From Perkinsus marinus ATCC 50983 (lineage: Eukaryota; Perkinsozoa; Perkinsida; Perkinsidae): DNA of 64,000 nt. Position numbers and translations under genes: made by a program. The notes beneath the pieces are model-generated. The model was not told the DNA's origin and made no database searches. It worked only from the letters and a program-made list of their open reading frames with translations. The stretch lies in assembly GCF_000006405.1 (NCBI RefSeq), contig NW_003202385.1, positions 440,738-504,737 of the forward strand. The letters run 5' to 3'. Below, piece by piece: positions 10,448-21,100 of the stretch; position 1 is the first letter of the stretch; each line of letters opens with the position of its first letter.

Positions 10448-12454
10448 CTTCGCCATCGTAAATCACATAATCACAGTATAATCAAAGGTTTTCTACCATC
10501 CTTGCCCACCTATATTCCCAAATAAGTCATCTGAGTAAGATAGGAAGTTTAATTGCATAAAGTCTCCGCTTTGCTTGTGACTTGTGTACTTTCAGTGAGC
10601 AAACATCACAATACAAGAAGATGAACAGGGTGTGCTGATGTCAACTTACCGAGTAGCCGAGAAAAGCTCATCACTATCACGCAACACACATAGAGTCCAG
10701 GCGAAAAGGACAATTCGAAATCACCAAGGAATTCTCCTTTCCTTCGTGAGAAAACTTCCTCTCCATCATCAGACATACTGATCCAAAAAAGAGAGGTAGC
10801 GAAAATTGAATCAACAGAAGAAGTAACCGAACAGGATGCTTAGCACAACTACATCAGCAGCGCTAAGATAGTGCCAAATTAGCACCTAGTGACAGTAGTA
10901 TCTATGAGGGATCCGATGGTGACATGAACGTCGTTAGCATCGACGATAGTGGCCTTAACGGCATCAATGTGCATCATCTTCATCAACTTGGTCAGAGTAG
11001 CATCATAGTTGAAGAACTCCATCTCGGAACCGTTGACCTTGTAATCAGCGTGCATCTTCATCATACCCGCGACATTGATAGTGGCATGACCATCGGTGAA
11101 ATCGATGTCGAAGCTCTGGCCCATCACCTTACCACAGAAATGGCCGCCGAAAACGGGAGTGGTGGTCGTAGTAGTAGTGGTAGGAGCCTGAGTCGTCGTG
11201 GTAGACTTGGTAGTAGTCGTAGTAGTGGTAGTTGTTGAAGTCGTGGTGCTGGGCGTAGCAGTGGTCGTTGTCGTGGTAGTCGTAGTGGTGGGAGACTGGG
11301 TCGTGGTTGTAGGCTTGGCTGTGGTTGTGGTCGTGGTAGGCGTAGTGGTAGGAGCCTGGGTGTTAGTAGTAGACTTGACCGTGGTTGGGGAAGTGGTAGC
11401 AGTAGTAGTCGTAGTAATAGGGATCTGGGTCGTACTGCTAGTAGTAACAGGCTTAGCCGTAGTCGTAGTAGCGATGGCAGACTTTGATGTTGTGCTAGTA
11501 GTGGTAGTCACCGGAGCAGCAGTAGTGATAGTGGTAGTTGCAGGAGCAACAGTTGTTGGGATTACGCCGGCATCACAACTGACTGATGCACCAGAGCAAT
11601 CTTTATCGGTAGGCTGGAAGCAGTAAGAACCATCATCTCTTCTCACTAGACCGAAACAAACAGCGGGCTCCTTCCAAGCCTTGCAATACGAGCCGTACTT
11701 GGCAGTCTTACAGCCATCAACCTTGTTACAGAGAGCTAGACAAGAGTCTTCGGTAGCCGATGCAACAGCAACAGCAGAAACGATGGTAGCAACGGCGGTG
11801 AAAAACATGTTTGACGAAAGACGCAGTCGAAAAAAAGAATCTATAACCTGAGAAGTGGGTTGACTGTGATTGAATATATGACGACCCACATCTCGAGAGT
11901 TGGCTAGCGAATTCACTTCAGCTTGACACAGCTGCTTAGTAGTAAATGTCATTGTGTTGATGATGTCCCTCCCGCTAAGGGTTCTTATGAACAGAGGAAT
12001 ACGTATAGTCTACCCTCGTGGGGGTATTCATCTTCAAGATTAGCAGTCTGCAACACCAGAATGTTACACCCAAGTACGTATTCACTTGCGACTTGGTTGG
12101 TTCGGTCACATTCAGCTGGCTAGAAAGCTCAAGTGTGTCTGTTGTGGCCGTACCAGACAACTTCTCACGCTATGTTAGAGGATAGTCAACCTCGCCTCTT
12201 CTCAATAATTTGTGGTGTGTTATATGCAAGACCGTAGCAGTTGGAAGAGTCATCCCAAGCCCCACACGCTGAGTCATGTGTAGCATATGTTACTCGTTAT
12301 ATAGGGAATATGAGAGCGGGCCTATCCAGCCTTATGATGTGATGTATATAAATTGCCTGATGATGTGTTTGCTGAAAATGCAGTTTTAAAGGGGCTCCAG
12401 CAGAGAGTCGATCATGACGCAACTTTGGTATAACTAGTTCATGCCAGCGATGAA
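10448..12454. repeat. Tandem duplication unit 1 (about 2.0 kb)
   Basis: The unit begins CTTCGCCATCGTAAATCACA and contains a whole secreted-protein gene with both flanks. The same order recurs from 12455, an offset of 2007 bp, including the gene, its 5' flank (about 11809-12440) and its 3' flank. By eye most of the unit is well above 90% identical to unit 2. Confidence 0.88.
10879..11808 (-). CDS. Secreted threonine-rich protein, paralogue A
   Basis: This intronless gene encodes 309 residues. I chose the ATG at 11808, which gives a signal peptide (MFFTAVATIVSAVAVASA), over an upstream in-frame start at 11952 that would bury it. After the signal comes a Cys-rich domain (about residues 20-80) with CLALCNKVDGC, YGSYCK and FQPTDKDC, then about 140 residues of TTTT-rich mucin-like linker with APTTTT and TAKPTTTT repeats, likely O-glycosylated. 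A C-terminal domain of about 90 residues starts FGGHFCGKVMGQ, contains DGHATINVAGMMKMHADYK and ends in Cys. I do not know the family's function; secretion is inferred from the signal peptide and architecture. It is the left member of a tandem pair with paralogue B. Confidence 0.85.
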   Translation of the reverse strand: MFFTAVATIVSAVAVASATEDSCLALCNKVDGCKTAKYGSYCKAWKEPAVCFGLVRRDDGSYCFQPTDKDCSGASVSCDAGVIPTTVAPATTTITTAAPVTTTTSTTSKSAIATTTTAKPVTTSSTTQIPITTTTTATTSPTTVKSTTNTQAPTTTPTTTTTTAKPTTTTQSPTTTTTTTTTTATPSTTTSTTTTTTTTTKSTTTTQAPTTTTTTTTPVFGGHFCGKVMGQSFDIDFTDGHATINVAGMMKMHADYKVNGSEMEFFNYDATLTKLMKMMHIDAVKATIVDANDVHVTIGSLIDTTVTRC

Positions 12455-14475
12455 CTTCGCCATCGTAAATCACACAATCACAGCACAATCAAAGGTTTTT
12501 CACCATCCTTGCCCACCTATATTCCCAAATAAGTCACCTGAGTAAGAGGAAGTTTAATTGCATAAAGTCCCTGCTTTGCTTGTGACTTGTGTACTTTCAG
12601 CGAGCAAACATCACAATACAAGAAGATGAACAGGGTGTGCTGATGTCAACTTACCGAGTAGCTTCTCACTATCACGCAACACACACACACACTCCAGACG
12701 AAAAGGATAACTCAAAATCACCAAGGACTTCTTTCCTTCGTGAGAAAACTTCCTCCCCATCATCAGACATACTGATCCAAAAAAGAGAGGTAGCGAAAAT
12801 TGAATCAATAGAAGAAGTAACCGAACAGGATGCTTAGCACAACTACGTTAGCAGTGCTGAGCTGTGCCAAATTAGCACCTAGTGACAGTAGTATCTATGA
12901 GAGATCCGATGGTGACATGAACGTCGTTAGCATCGACGATAGTGGCCTTAACGGCATCGATGTGCATCATCTTCATCAACTTGGTCAGAGTAGCATCATA
13001 GTTGAAGAACTCCATCTCGGAACCGTTGACCTTGTAATCAGCGTGCATCTTCATCATACCCGCGACATTGATAGTGGCATGACCATCGGTGAAATCGATG
13101 TCGAAGCTCTGGCCCATCACCTTACCACAGAAATGACCACCGAAGACGGGAGTGGTGGTCGTAGTAGTAGTGGTAGGAGCCTGAGTCGTCGTGGTAGACT
13201 TGGTAGTAGTCGTAGTAGTGGTAGTTGTTGAAGTCGTAGTAGTCGTAGTAGTGGTAGTTGTTGAAGTCGTGGTGCTGGGCGTAGCAGTGGTCGTTGTCGT
13301 GGTAGTCGTAGTGGTGGGAGACTGGGTCGTGGTTGTAGGCTTGGCTGTGGTTGTGGTCGTGGTAGTCGTAGTGGTAGGAGCCTGGGTGTTAGTAGTAGAC
13401 TTGACCGTGGTTGGGGAAGTGGTAGCAGTAGTAGTCGTAGTCACAGGGGTCTGGGTCGTACTGCTAGTAGTAGCAGGCTTAGCCGTAGTCGTAGTAGCGA
13501 TGGTAGACTTTGATGTTGTGCTAGTAGTGGTAGTCACCGGAGCAGCAGTAGTGATAGTGGTAGTTGCAGGAGCAACAGTTGTTGGGATAACGCCGGCATC
13601 ACAACTGATTGATGCACCAGAGCAATCTTTATCGGTAGGCTGGAAGCAATAAGAACCATCATCTCTTCTCACTAGACCGAAACAAACAGCGGGCTCCTTC
13701 CAAGCCTTGCAATACGAGCCGTACTTGGCAGTCTTACAGCCATCAACCTTGTTACATAGAGCTAGACAGGAGTCTTCGGTAGCCGAAGCAACAGCAACAG
13801 CAGAAACGATGGTAGCAACGGTGGTGAAAAACATGTTTGACGAAAGACGCAGTCGAAAAAAAGAATCTATAACCTGAGAAGTGGGTTGACTGTGATTGAA
13901 TATATGACGACCCACATCTCGAGAGTTGGCTAGCGAATTCACTTCAGCTCGACACAGCTGCTTTGTAGTAAACGTCATTGTGTTGATGATGTCCCTCCCG
14001 CTAAGGGTTCGTCATGAACTGAGGAATACGTATAGTCTACCCTCGTGACGGGAGTGCATCTTCAAGATTAGCAGTCTGTGACATCCCGGGTGTTACATCC
14101 AAGTACGCATTCACTTGCACCTTGGTTGGTTCGGTCACATTACGCTGGCTAGAAAGCTCAAGTGTGTCTGTTGTGGCCGTACCAGACACCCTCTCACGCT
14201 ATGTTAGAGGATAGTCAACCTCGCCTCTTCTCATTCATTTGTGGTGTGTTATATGCAGGACTGTAGCGGTTGGAAGAGTCATCGCAAGCCCAACACGCTG
14301 AGTCGTGTGTAGCATATGTTACTCGTTACATGAGAGCGGGCCTATCCAGCCTTATAATGTGATGTATGTAAGCTGCCTGATGATGTTTTTGCTGGAGATG
14401 CAGTTTTAAAGTGGCTCCAGCAGAGAGCCGAGCATAACGCAACTTTGTTATAACTACTTCATGCCAGAGATAGTA
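12455..14475. repeat. Tandem duplication unit 2 (about 2.0 kb)
   Basis: The second copy of the unit starting at 10448 carries paralogue B. Similarity ends near 14475, where CATGCCAGAGATAG departs from the CATGCCAGCGATGA that joins unit 1 to unit 2. Small indels separate the copies, including extra Thr codons in the linker. Confidence 0.85.
12872..13834 (-). CDS. Secreted threonine-rich protein, paralogue B
   Basis: This gene encodes 320 residues from the ATG at 13834 and is nearly identical to paralogue A. The signal peptide differs by one residue (MFFTTVATI), the Cys-rich domain is almost unchanged, and the Thr-rich linker is 11 residues longer through added STTTTTTTTT units. The C-terminal FGGHFCGKVMGQ domain is the same. 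The in-frame upstream extension to 13978 is also conserved, as expected for a recent duplicate, and is not by itself evidence of translation. Flanks match those of A, so the promoter was copied too. Function is unknown; an extracellular or surface role is inferred. Confidence 0.85.
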   Translation of the reverse strand: MFFTTVATIVSAVAVASATEDSCLALCNKVDGCKTAKYGSYCKAWKEPAVCFGLVRRDDGSYCFQPTDKDCSGASISCDAGVIPTTVAPATTTITTAAPVTTTTSTTSKSTIATTTTAKPATTSSTTQTPVTTTTTATTSPTTVKSTTNTQAPTTTTTTTTTTAKPTTTTQSPTTTTTTTTTTATPSTTTSTTTTTTTTTTSTTTTTTTTTKSTTTTQAPTTTTTTTTPVFGGHFCGKVMGQSFDIDFTDGHATINVAGMMKMHADYKVNGSEMEFFNYDATLTKLMKMMHIDAVKATIVDANDVHVTIGSLIDTTVTRC

Positions 14476-14977
14476 GATGACTGATTGAGTACGAAAATTT
14501 AGGTGCACGTCACATTGACCAAGTTGAAGACTTCACGTAGAATTCATCTCTCACTGCCCCACGAATACGAGGTCAAATTCAAACGCAAGCCCTTACTCTG
14601 TGGTAGACGAACTACACTTTAATCGGGAAGTTGACGAGACGAAATCCTCATAGCCTCAAACAACATGTTTTGGATACTTGTAACACCAACATCGAAGAAG
14701 GAACTAGACTCAACTCGCTTGACCGACGATCCTCCGTCTCCGACATCCCAGAGAGAACCAACACACCGACAAACACAGTATCCTATCAGTATGACAACAC
14801 CCTTAACTATTCATAGCCGGTAACTACTTCAACAGCAACACACAGTCGAGATGAAAAGGACAACTTAACAACAGTAAGAAGTTCTCCTCTTTCCCTTCAA
14901 GAGGGACTCCCCACCTAACGTCATCAGATTTGCTGATTCAACGAGTGGCGAGGAAACGAAAACTGGGTCTCAAGTGC
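14476..14977. other. Spacer downstream of paralogue C
   Basis: No gene is seen. The part next to paralogue C (about 14820-14977) is recognisably related to the 3' flanks of A and B but clearly diverged, unlike the adjoining coding end, which is almost identical. Confidence 0.5.
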
Positions 14978-15850
14978 TTAGCACCTGGTGACTGTAGTAT
15001 CTATGAGAGATCCGATGGTGACATGAACGTCGTTAGCATCGACGATAGTGGCCTTAACGGCATCAATGTGCATCATCTTCATCAACTTGGTCAGAGTAGC
15101 ATCATAGTTGAAGAACTCCATCTCGGAACCGTTAACCTTGTAATCAGCGTGCATCTTCATCATACCCGCGACATTGATAGTGGCATGACCATCAGTGAAG
15201 TCGATGTCGAAGCTCTGGCCCATCACCTTACCACAGAAATGCCCACCGAAGACGGGAGTGGTGGTCGTAGTAGTAGTGGTAGGAGCCTGAGTCGTAGTAG
15301 TAGTGGTAGGAGCCTGAGTCGTAGTAGTAGTGGTAGGAGCCTCAGTAGTAGTGGTAGTGGTAGGAGCCGCAGTAGTAGTGGTAGTGGCGGGAGCCTCAGT
15401 AGTAGTGGTAGTGGCGGGGACCTCAGTAGTAGTGGCGGGGGCCTCAGTAGTAGTGGCGGGGGCCTCAGTAGTAGTGGCGGGGGCCTCAGTAGTAGTGGCG
15501 GGGGCCTCAGTAGTAGTGGCGGGGGCCTCAGTAGTAGTGGCGGGGGCCTCAGTAGTAGTGGCGGGGGCCTCAGTAGTAGTGGTACCAACGGGGCTAGTAG
15601 GAGTAACATCCGAACAGGTTACAGCCTCGCCGACACATTCCTTGTCAGTAGGCTGGAAGCAGATAGAACCATCAGATTTCTTGATCAAACCAAAGCAAGT
15701 AGCAGGACTCTTCCAAGACTTGCAGTAAGAACCATACTTGGCCGTTTTGCATCCCTCAACATCGTTGCAGAGAGACATGCAAAAATCATCAGTAGCAGCC
15801 ACAAGGGATGCAGAAGCAACGGCGAAGATAGTAGCGGTGGTGAAACGCAT
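14978..15850 (-). CDS. Secreted threonine-rich protein, paralogue C
   Basis: This intronless gene encodes 290 residues. The signal peptide (MRFTTATIFAVASASLVAA) differs from A and B. The Cys-rich domain keeps every cysteine of the family (CMSLCNDVEGC, YGSYCK, FQPTDKEC) but is only about two-thirds identical. The linker consists of about eight EAPATTT units followed by TTTTTTEAP/QAP units, another repeat type than in A and B. The last ~90 residues equal those of A and B at the protein level, and the DNA there shows only about eight differences in roughly 285 nt in my by-eye alignment, against strong divergence on both sides. This points to gene conversion or exchange of the 3' domain. Function unknown. 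Confidence 0.86.
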   Translation of the reverse strand: MRFTTATIFAVASASLVAATDDFCMSLCNDVEGCKTAKYGSYCKSWKSPATCFGLIKKSDGSICFQPTDKECVGEAVTCSDVTPTSPVGTTTTEAPATTTEAPATTTEAPATTTEAPATTTEAPATTTEAPATTTEAPATTTEVPATTTTTEAPATTTTTAAPTTTTTTEAPTTTTTTQAPTTTTTTQAPTTTTTTTTPVFGGHFCGKVMGQSFDIDFTDGHATINVAGMMKMHADYKVNGSEMEFFNYDATLTKLMKMMHIDAVKATIVDANDVHVTIGSLIDTTVTRC

Positions 15851-17459
15851 TTGAAATTAAGGAATTAACTAGTAACTGATAGGAAACTATTCAACTTACC
15901 ATCATTATACTCTTTCACGGCGATTTAAATACATCAGTGGTCCATCAGAAGGCACGGCCCGACTAAACAGCAAACCTATCGATAAGTACCAACCTACTCC
16001 CATGACAAATTCATTCGTAGACATGACATAGCTAACACAATCGTAAAGATAGGATGTCCCCATTTCCCTGGACTAGCACAAGAGGATACTCGTGTGATTT
16101 ATGGAGCTCATTCGCTATTCGTCGTCCCTATCGCAGGCAACGATGGAATCTCATCCTTCCAAACTCTAGGGCTTCGAGATTGATCATCTAAAGCGATTTA
16201 AACACCGAATAACTCTTCGTGTCGAGTAGTCTCCATCTGGTTGCCGAGACGGGACGTCGCTACATCGTGGTGTCTATGTTACACGAACAACACAATGAGT
16301 GTCCCCGGGACACTGGGCCGATCATGTCATGCCGAAAAGTCGCATTCGAGTACCTTCGATCGGATGTTTTCACTGATTTTTGGTGACGGACTCTAATGAC
16401 TCCTTCCACGCACGACATTCAGCCGCTGGGACGAAGGCTGATTCCGTAACGGCGTTTTAGCTGTACGGATGAGCTGAACATGTTCGTGAAATGCGACCCA
16501 TAGGATGTGCGCGCATGCGCGTAATGTGCGTAATGCTCGGTGAATTCCTCCATGCTTTCTGGGAGAAGTATCTAGGAATCGGAATTTAGCTTGGAACGAT
16601 TCGGTTCATGTTGAAAAAGGTGTACTGAAGACGATCCCTCGAACGATAGTTGTCATGCCATAGACTCTGGATGAGCTGGCAAGAAGAGTTCCTTGTACAT
16701 TGATGCTTCCAATGACCAAAGGCGCAGGCATACCCTCTAGTCGATGCGTTATACTCGCGCCACGAACATATCTCCTCCAATAATCACGGAGGGTTTGAGA
16801 ATCTCTTAGTTCACCACGATAGAGGACACCAAGCAGTGAAAGCCAGATCGAAAATGATGGAGTCAAGCTCTAGCTCAGCAGACATCAATAACATATCTAA
16901 TAAACGGAGGAAGTCTTCTAAAGTCGTGGCAGCAGGTACGCTATTTGCTCTTCGTGAGTTGTTGCAGAATGTACTATTATGAAGTGAGGTCGGCAACCCT
17001 CCCGCGAATGGGGCGAATTGACAACTAGAAGACAAGGTAATGAAAAGTCAAGTATCACTAAGTGCAATAACTCTGGATGTTGCTCTAACGCCCCTAAACG
17101 GCGGCATATACTATAATCAGGAGTGAAGTCCAAAACGAACACCGTTGGCGGCAACTTCAGTTGACCTTCAATTCTGTGGAGTCCTAAACCAACAGCGAAG
17201 TCCTTCCTCTCCTCGAGCTCATACCCCACCTCATTGTCGGAGGCCCTCATACAACTGTTTGGGAAGCAAAAGGCTAGGAAGCTGCACCTCTCTCCAAATG
17301 GTGTAGTGAGCTTATCAGACCAATCGTGGCAGGACCCCTCCGCAGTAGAGATCTCCGATCCAACCTGTGAGTACATTAGAGGACTATCATAAGCTCGGCC
17401 CACTTCTACCGATAACAGACAGCTCTCGAGGTGCCTTTCATGCTACCATCTACTACGTT
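15851..17459. other. Mostly non-coding region with a possible decayed coding stretch
   Basis: 15851-16590 shows no supported gene; it must hold the promoter of paralogue C. On the minus strand, 17403 down to 16606 has three overlapping open frames in sequence (LPPTVFVLDFTPDYS, then TLEDFLRLLDMLLMSAEL, then SQTLRDYWRRYVRG) that read like protein. I found no GT-AG introns that join them cleanly and recognise no family. It may be a gene remnant or a gene with introns I cannot place. Confidence 0.3.
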
Positions 17460-17585
17460 GGAGTTTCACCCTAGTGATATGAAAAACACTAGTGAAAAAC
17501 ATATTTCACGACTACTACAGGCCTCCGCGAATATCGCGTTTTTCACCAAGTTTCACACCACTTCACCGAAAACGGGTGAAACTCC
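17460..17585. mobile_element. Family 1 MITE-like element
   Basis: This 126-bp element runs from GGAGTTTCACCC to GGGTGAAACTCC, perfect 12-bp terminal inverted repeats. Inside are palindromic blocks CGCGAATATCGCG and AACACTAGTG. Compared with the copies at 19328 and 20574 it lies in the opposite orientation. Confidence 0.85.
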
Positions 17586-18187
17586 ATTGTATGATGTACA
17601 CTCACTACTACGTAGCTGCACGGTACTCACAAAATCTCACCTCGGAGACCATCTTTTCCGATTTATTCCGTTCACCCTTGCCTACTGACGAGCGCGCCTC
17701 CTCATACTCATCATCACTGAACGATGCACACGATTGGAACCTAACCACTCGAATCAGTCCATCAAAACTCCTAAGGCGCTACTCAGTGCTGGTGAAGGAG
17801 CCCACCGAATAGAAGTCAACCGATGCTGGCGATCCACCCGTCTCAAATCTGAACAATACAACTATACTTCCTAAACACTTCTCAGCACTTACTCAGTCCG
17901 CGAGTCGTCTTCTACTTCTGAAGCCTGTCGACAGCTCGGACAGCTACAATCACATGAATTCATTCTACTATGAGTCATCCCATAAGTAAACACTGCGAGC
18001 CGTCGTAACCACTCCTTCCCCTCAACACAACTGATCCAATTGCACACATCCTCGCTATCATCGGGACAAACTGTCAACTACGTATAGACAGCGCCCGCGC
18101 GATATGGTACACGAAAAAACGTAAAGTCCTCAGCAAATGCAACGACTAGACTTGTTGCCAACAGTTTCATCGTGCCTCCGCGAGCCT
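17586..18187. other. Intergenic region downstream of the Sec14-like gene
   Basis: No supported gene. A 62-codon minus-strand frame at 17889-18077 has no recognisable motif. Confidence 0.45.
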
Positions 18188-21100
18188 TCACTCGGCAACT
18201 GCACCGCCGCTGTGGCAGGCAAGACACGATAGCCACTTAGCCGTGACCGATCTCCGCTTGTTCTTTTTCTTTCGAGACAGACCCTCTGCTCCAATGCCAT
18301 CCGCGATGTGTGGCTTCTTAGGCGTGAGGCGCTGCTGCTGCTGCCCGTTACCGAGGGCAGAGCCAGCAACACTACTGAACATGTCCTCATCACTAGCTCG
18401 AGCAAAGTGAGATGTCGTGCCGACTTCCACGGCCACTGAAGATGACTGAATCGACTCTGTAAACGCTGAGGGGGGAGTCTTCAAATTCGAATTCGCCTAA
18501 AACGAAGATACTCACCATCGCGCACAGTGAAGATTTCTGATCATCCCGCACTTTACACCAATGACTGAAGACTAACCAAGGCCCTCACCAACGCTTACCG
18601 TGCTTCCATACGCAATAACGTCATCTGATACTTTGCGAGACATCGGAGTGAATGAACAGCAAGATACGAAACTGAACACATCACAGATTCTCATAAGGAG
18701 AGCGAGCTAGGCGGAAAGATACTCGGGCAAAAAATGCAAGCCTAGTGTTCCAAAGGTGCCATAGAAAAGTAGTAATTTCCCCAGCGATTCAGTACTTACT
18801 CCCTATTCTCGTCGCTCGAGACTAGACTGACAAAATCATCGGACACTCCTGAGGGACTCCTCGTCGTGGAAGCCCTTATGGATGCGCCGTACTTAGGCGA
18901 TCCTCCTCCAGCGTGCCTGATAATGAATGGCAAGGCTGTAACGAATTGAGAAAAGGTAATACCACCTCAAGCGCCTCTCCTCCTTCATTTTATCCTCATA
19001 CGCCAGCCAAGGCCCCATATTACTATACATACAACCTCCTCTGACGCCAGAACAGGCTATACATGTGCCTACAGAGAACATTCACAAAGATTCTCACATG
19101 GTGATTCCACCGGGACGACCCCGAAGTGACAGACAACCGTATATTGTGATTACAAGTACATAGCGTGATGACACCTAGAGTAATGATAAGTAGCCAACGC
19201 GACACATATCGTGTGACGATGTGACACAGTGTAGGAGGAAAATATGTACATGGTCAAGAACATATGTTAGTGACAATATGGAAGCGCTGAGAATATTTTG
19301 GGAAATTCTCATTGATTCCTGTACATCGGAGTTTCACCCATTTTACGCGAAGTGGCGTAAAACTCAGCAAAAAACGCGATATTCGCGGTGATATGCAGTA
19401 GTAGTGAAATATTTTTTCACTAGTGTTTTTCATATCACTTGGGTGGAACTCTATTTCTACCCAAATTCGTATGTAAACTTCTATAATTGGTGAGGAAACT
19501 CCTAAGCTCAGCTGAGGAAAGCGAACATATATTACAACTATCCATTACTAACGACTAAGAAATATGTTTACCTCCTAAAAAGTCCGGCAGCTGATCAGGA
19601 TCGACGACACTGTGAAGCGTCGGCTTATAATTAGATCCCAGAACGACAATTTTCGACCTGACATCACAACTGCATCGAAAGCCAGCCAGCGAGGGGCCTC
19701 CCCACCTCGTTATTGGATCCACCATCGGGCTCACCACCTTCCATATTGCTGTGAAGATAAAAGGTGCGTTCACAACGAACCTGATAACCAATTAAAAACG
19801 TCATTCATGAATCGCTTCGCTCCGCCCTACATAGTTCCGAGCACTTCTGGATAGTTATCGTTGGCTACTTTGGCGAGTTTCTGATCAAGTAAACACATCA
19901 ACGATAAGCCATAGCACTCAGCGGTCACAAGAAACACTATAGCCTCAATTGAATAGCCTCTAACATTCGTGAGAGGAGACATCAGCCTCATCGTCGAGAA
20001 AATCACAAAGACTATCAAGGACGCCAAGTCATCGCAGGAGAGACGAGATTGTTAAATCACATTGTTGAATTGAGAATTAATTTCGATTACAACAAGCGAA
20101 TTCAGGAGATTCCGAAACGTGAAACTCCCAAGAGCCACAAACAGAAGTGTGTTTCGCGTAAGTGTGAAGCAGGGACGCTGAATACGTTACGATCAATTCT
20201 CTTACGCGTATAAATGACCAACCCTTAGCATCACCTGCATCATGTTCTTTACTTGAGGAGTAAATTGTTTCAACCCCAGCCCTTTGAGGTCGATAATAGT
20301 ACAAGTCTTGTCCACACCGCACGCTGGCAGTCTGTACTCAATCAACTCTTCGTATCTACAAAAGTTACACAATCGACGACGTTGACAACTGCCACGCCCA
20401 AGAAGAACCACGACACCTCCCCCTTACTCTTGGACCCAATACCGCAGCAACCGATCGAATGTGGTTATCTTCATCAGCTCCCCAGCATCTACCATGCCCG
20501 TCCTCTCGATGTACCTATTTCGATCGTCCGATCATATCTGACTGCTGTTATGTGAAAAGATATAAAGTTTATTGGACTTTCACCCGTTTTACGTGAAGTG
20601 GCGTAAAACTCGGTGAAAAACGCGATATTCGCGGTGATATGCAGTTGTCGTAAAATGTGTTTTTCACTAGTGTTTTTCATATCACTAGGGTGGTGAAACT
20701 CCATTACTCTTTATCAGTGTGGGAGAATATGCACGTAGTCAACTACATATGTAGGGGAAATTTTGAGGATGAAAATTGAGGAATTCACATTGGCTTCTAT
20801 CCAAGCGTGTATATAAGCTTCTATAATTAGTGAGGGAACTTCTGGACTCGGCTGAGCAATACGATCGTTTATTCAAGACTACTCTTTCTATTTGAGANNN
20901 NNNNNNNNNNNNNNNNNNNNNNNNNNNNNNNNNNNNNNNNNNNNNNNNNNNNNNNNNNNNNNNNNNNNNNNNNNNNNNNNNNNNNNNNNNNNNNNNNTTT
21001 TCATATCCATACCGTACCAATTACTACACTGGTCGATTCTGTTTGTCCGTTCCATGATAGCCATGGGGATACAACCGCTTAGCCTCCTCGTACTCCGGGA

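Noticed and set aside
11198-11626. Plus-strand poly-valine open frame (also 13191-13652)
   Set aside because: It is the complement of the Thr codon runs in the secreted-protein genes; low-complexity valine frames opposite ACN repeats are expected.
11809-11952. Upstream in-frame extension of paralogue A (and 13835-13978 of B)
   Set aside because: It would place 48 residues before a clear signal peptide and is absent from paralogue C; the downstream ATG is the better start.
14930-15868. Long plus-strand Ser/Gly-rich open frame opposite paralogue C, and the Leu/Pro-rich frame at 15223-15609
   Set aside because: Both are shadows of the EAPATTT repeat in other frames. The minus-strand frame has a signal peptide and conserved cysteines shared with A and B.
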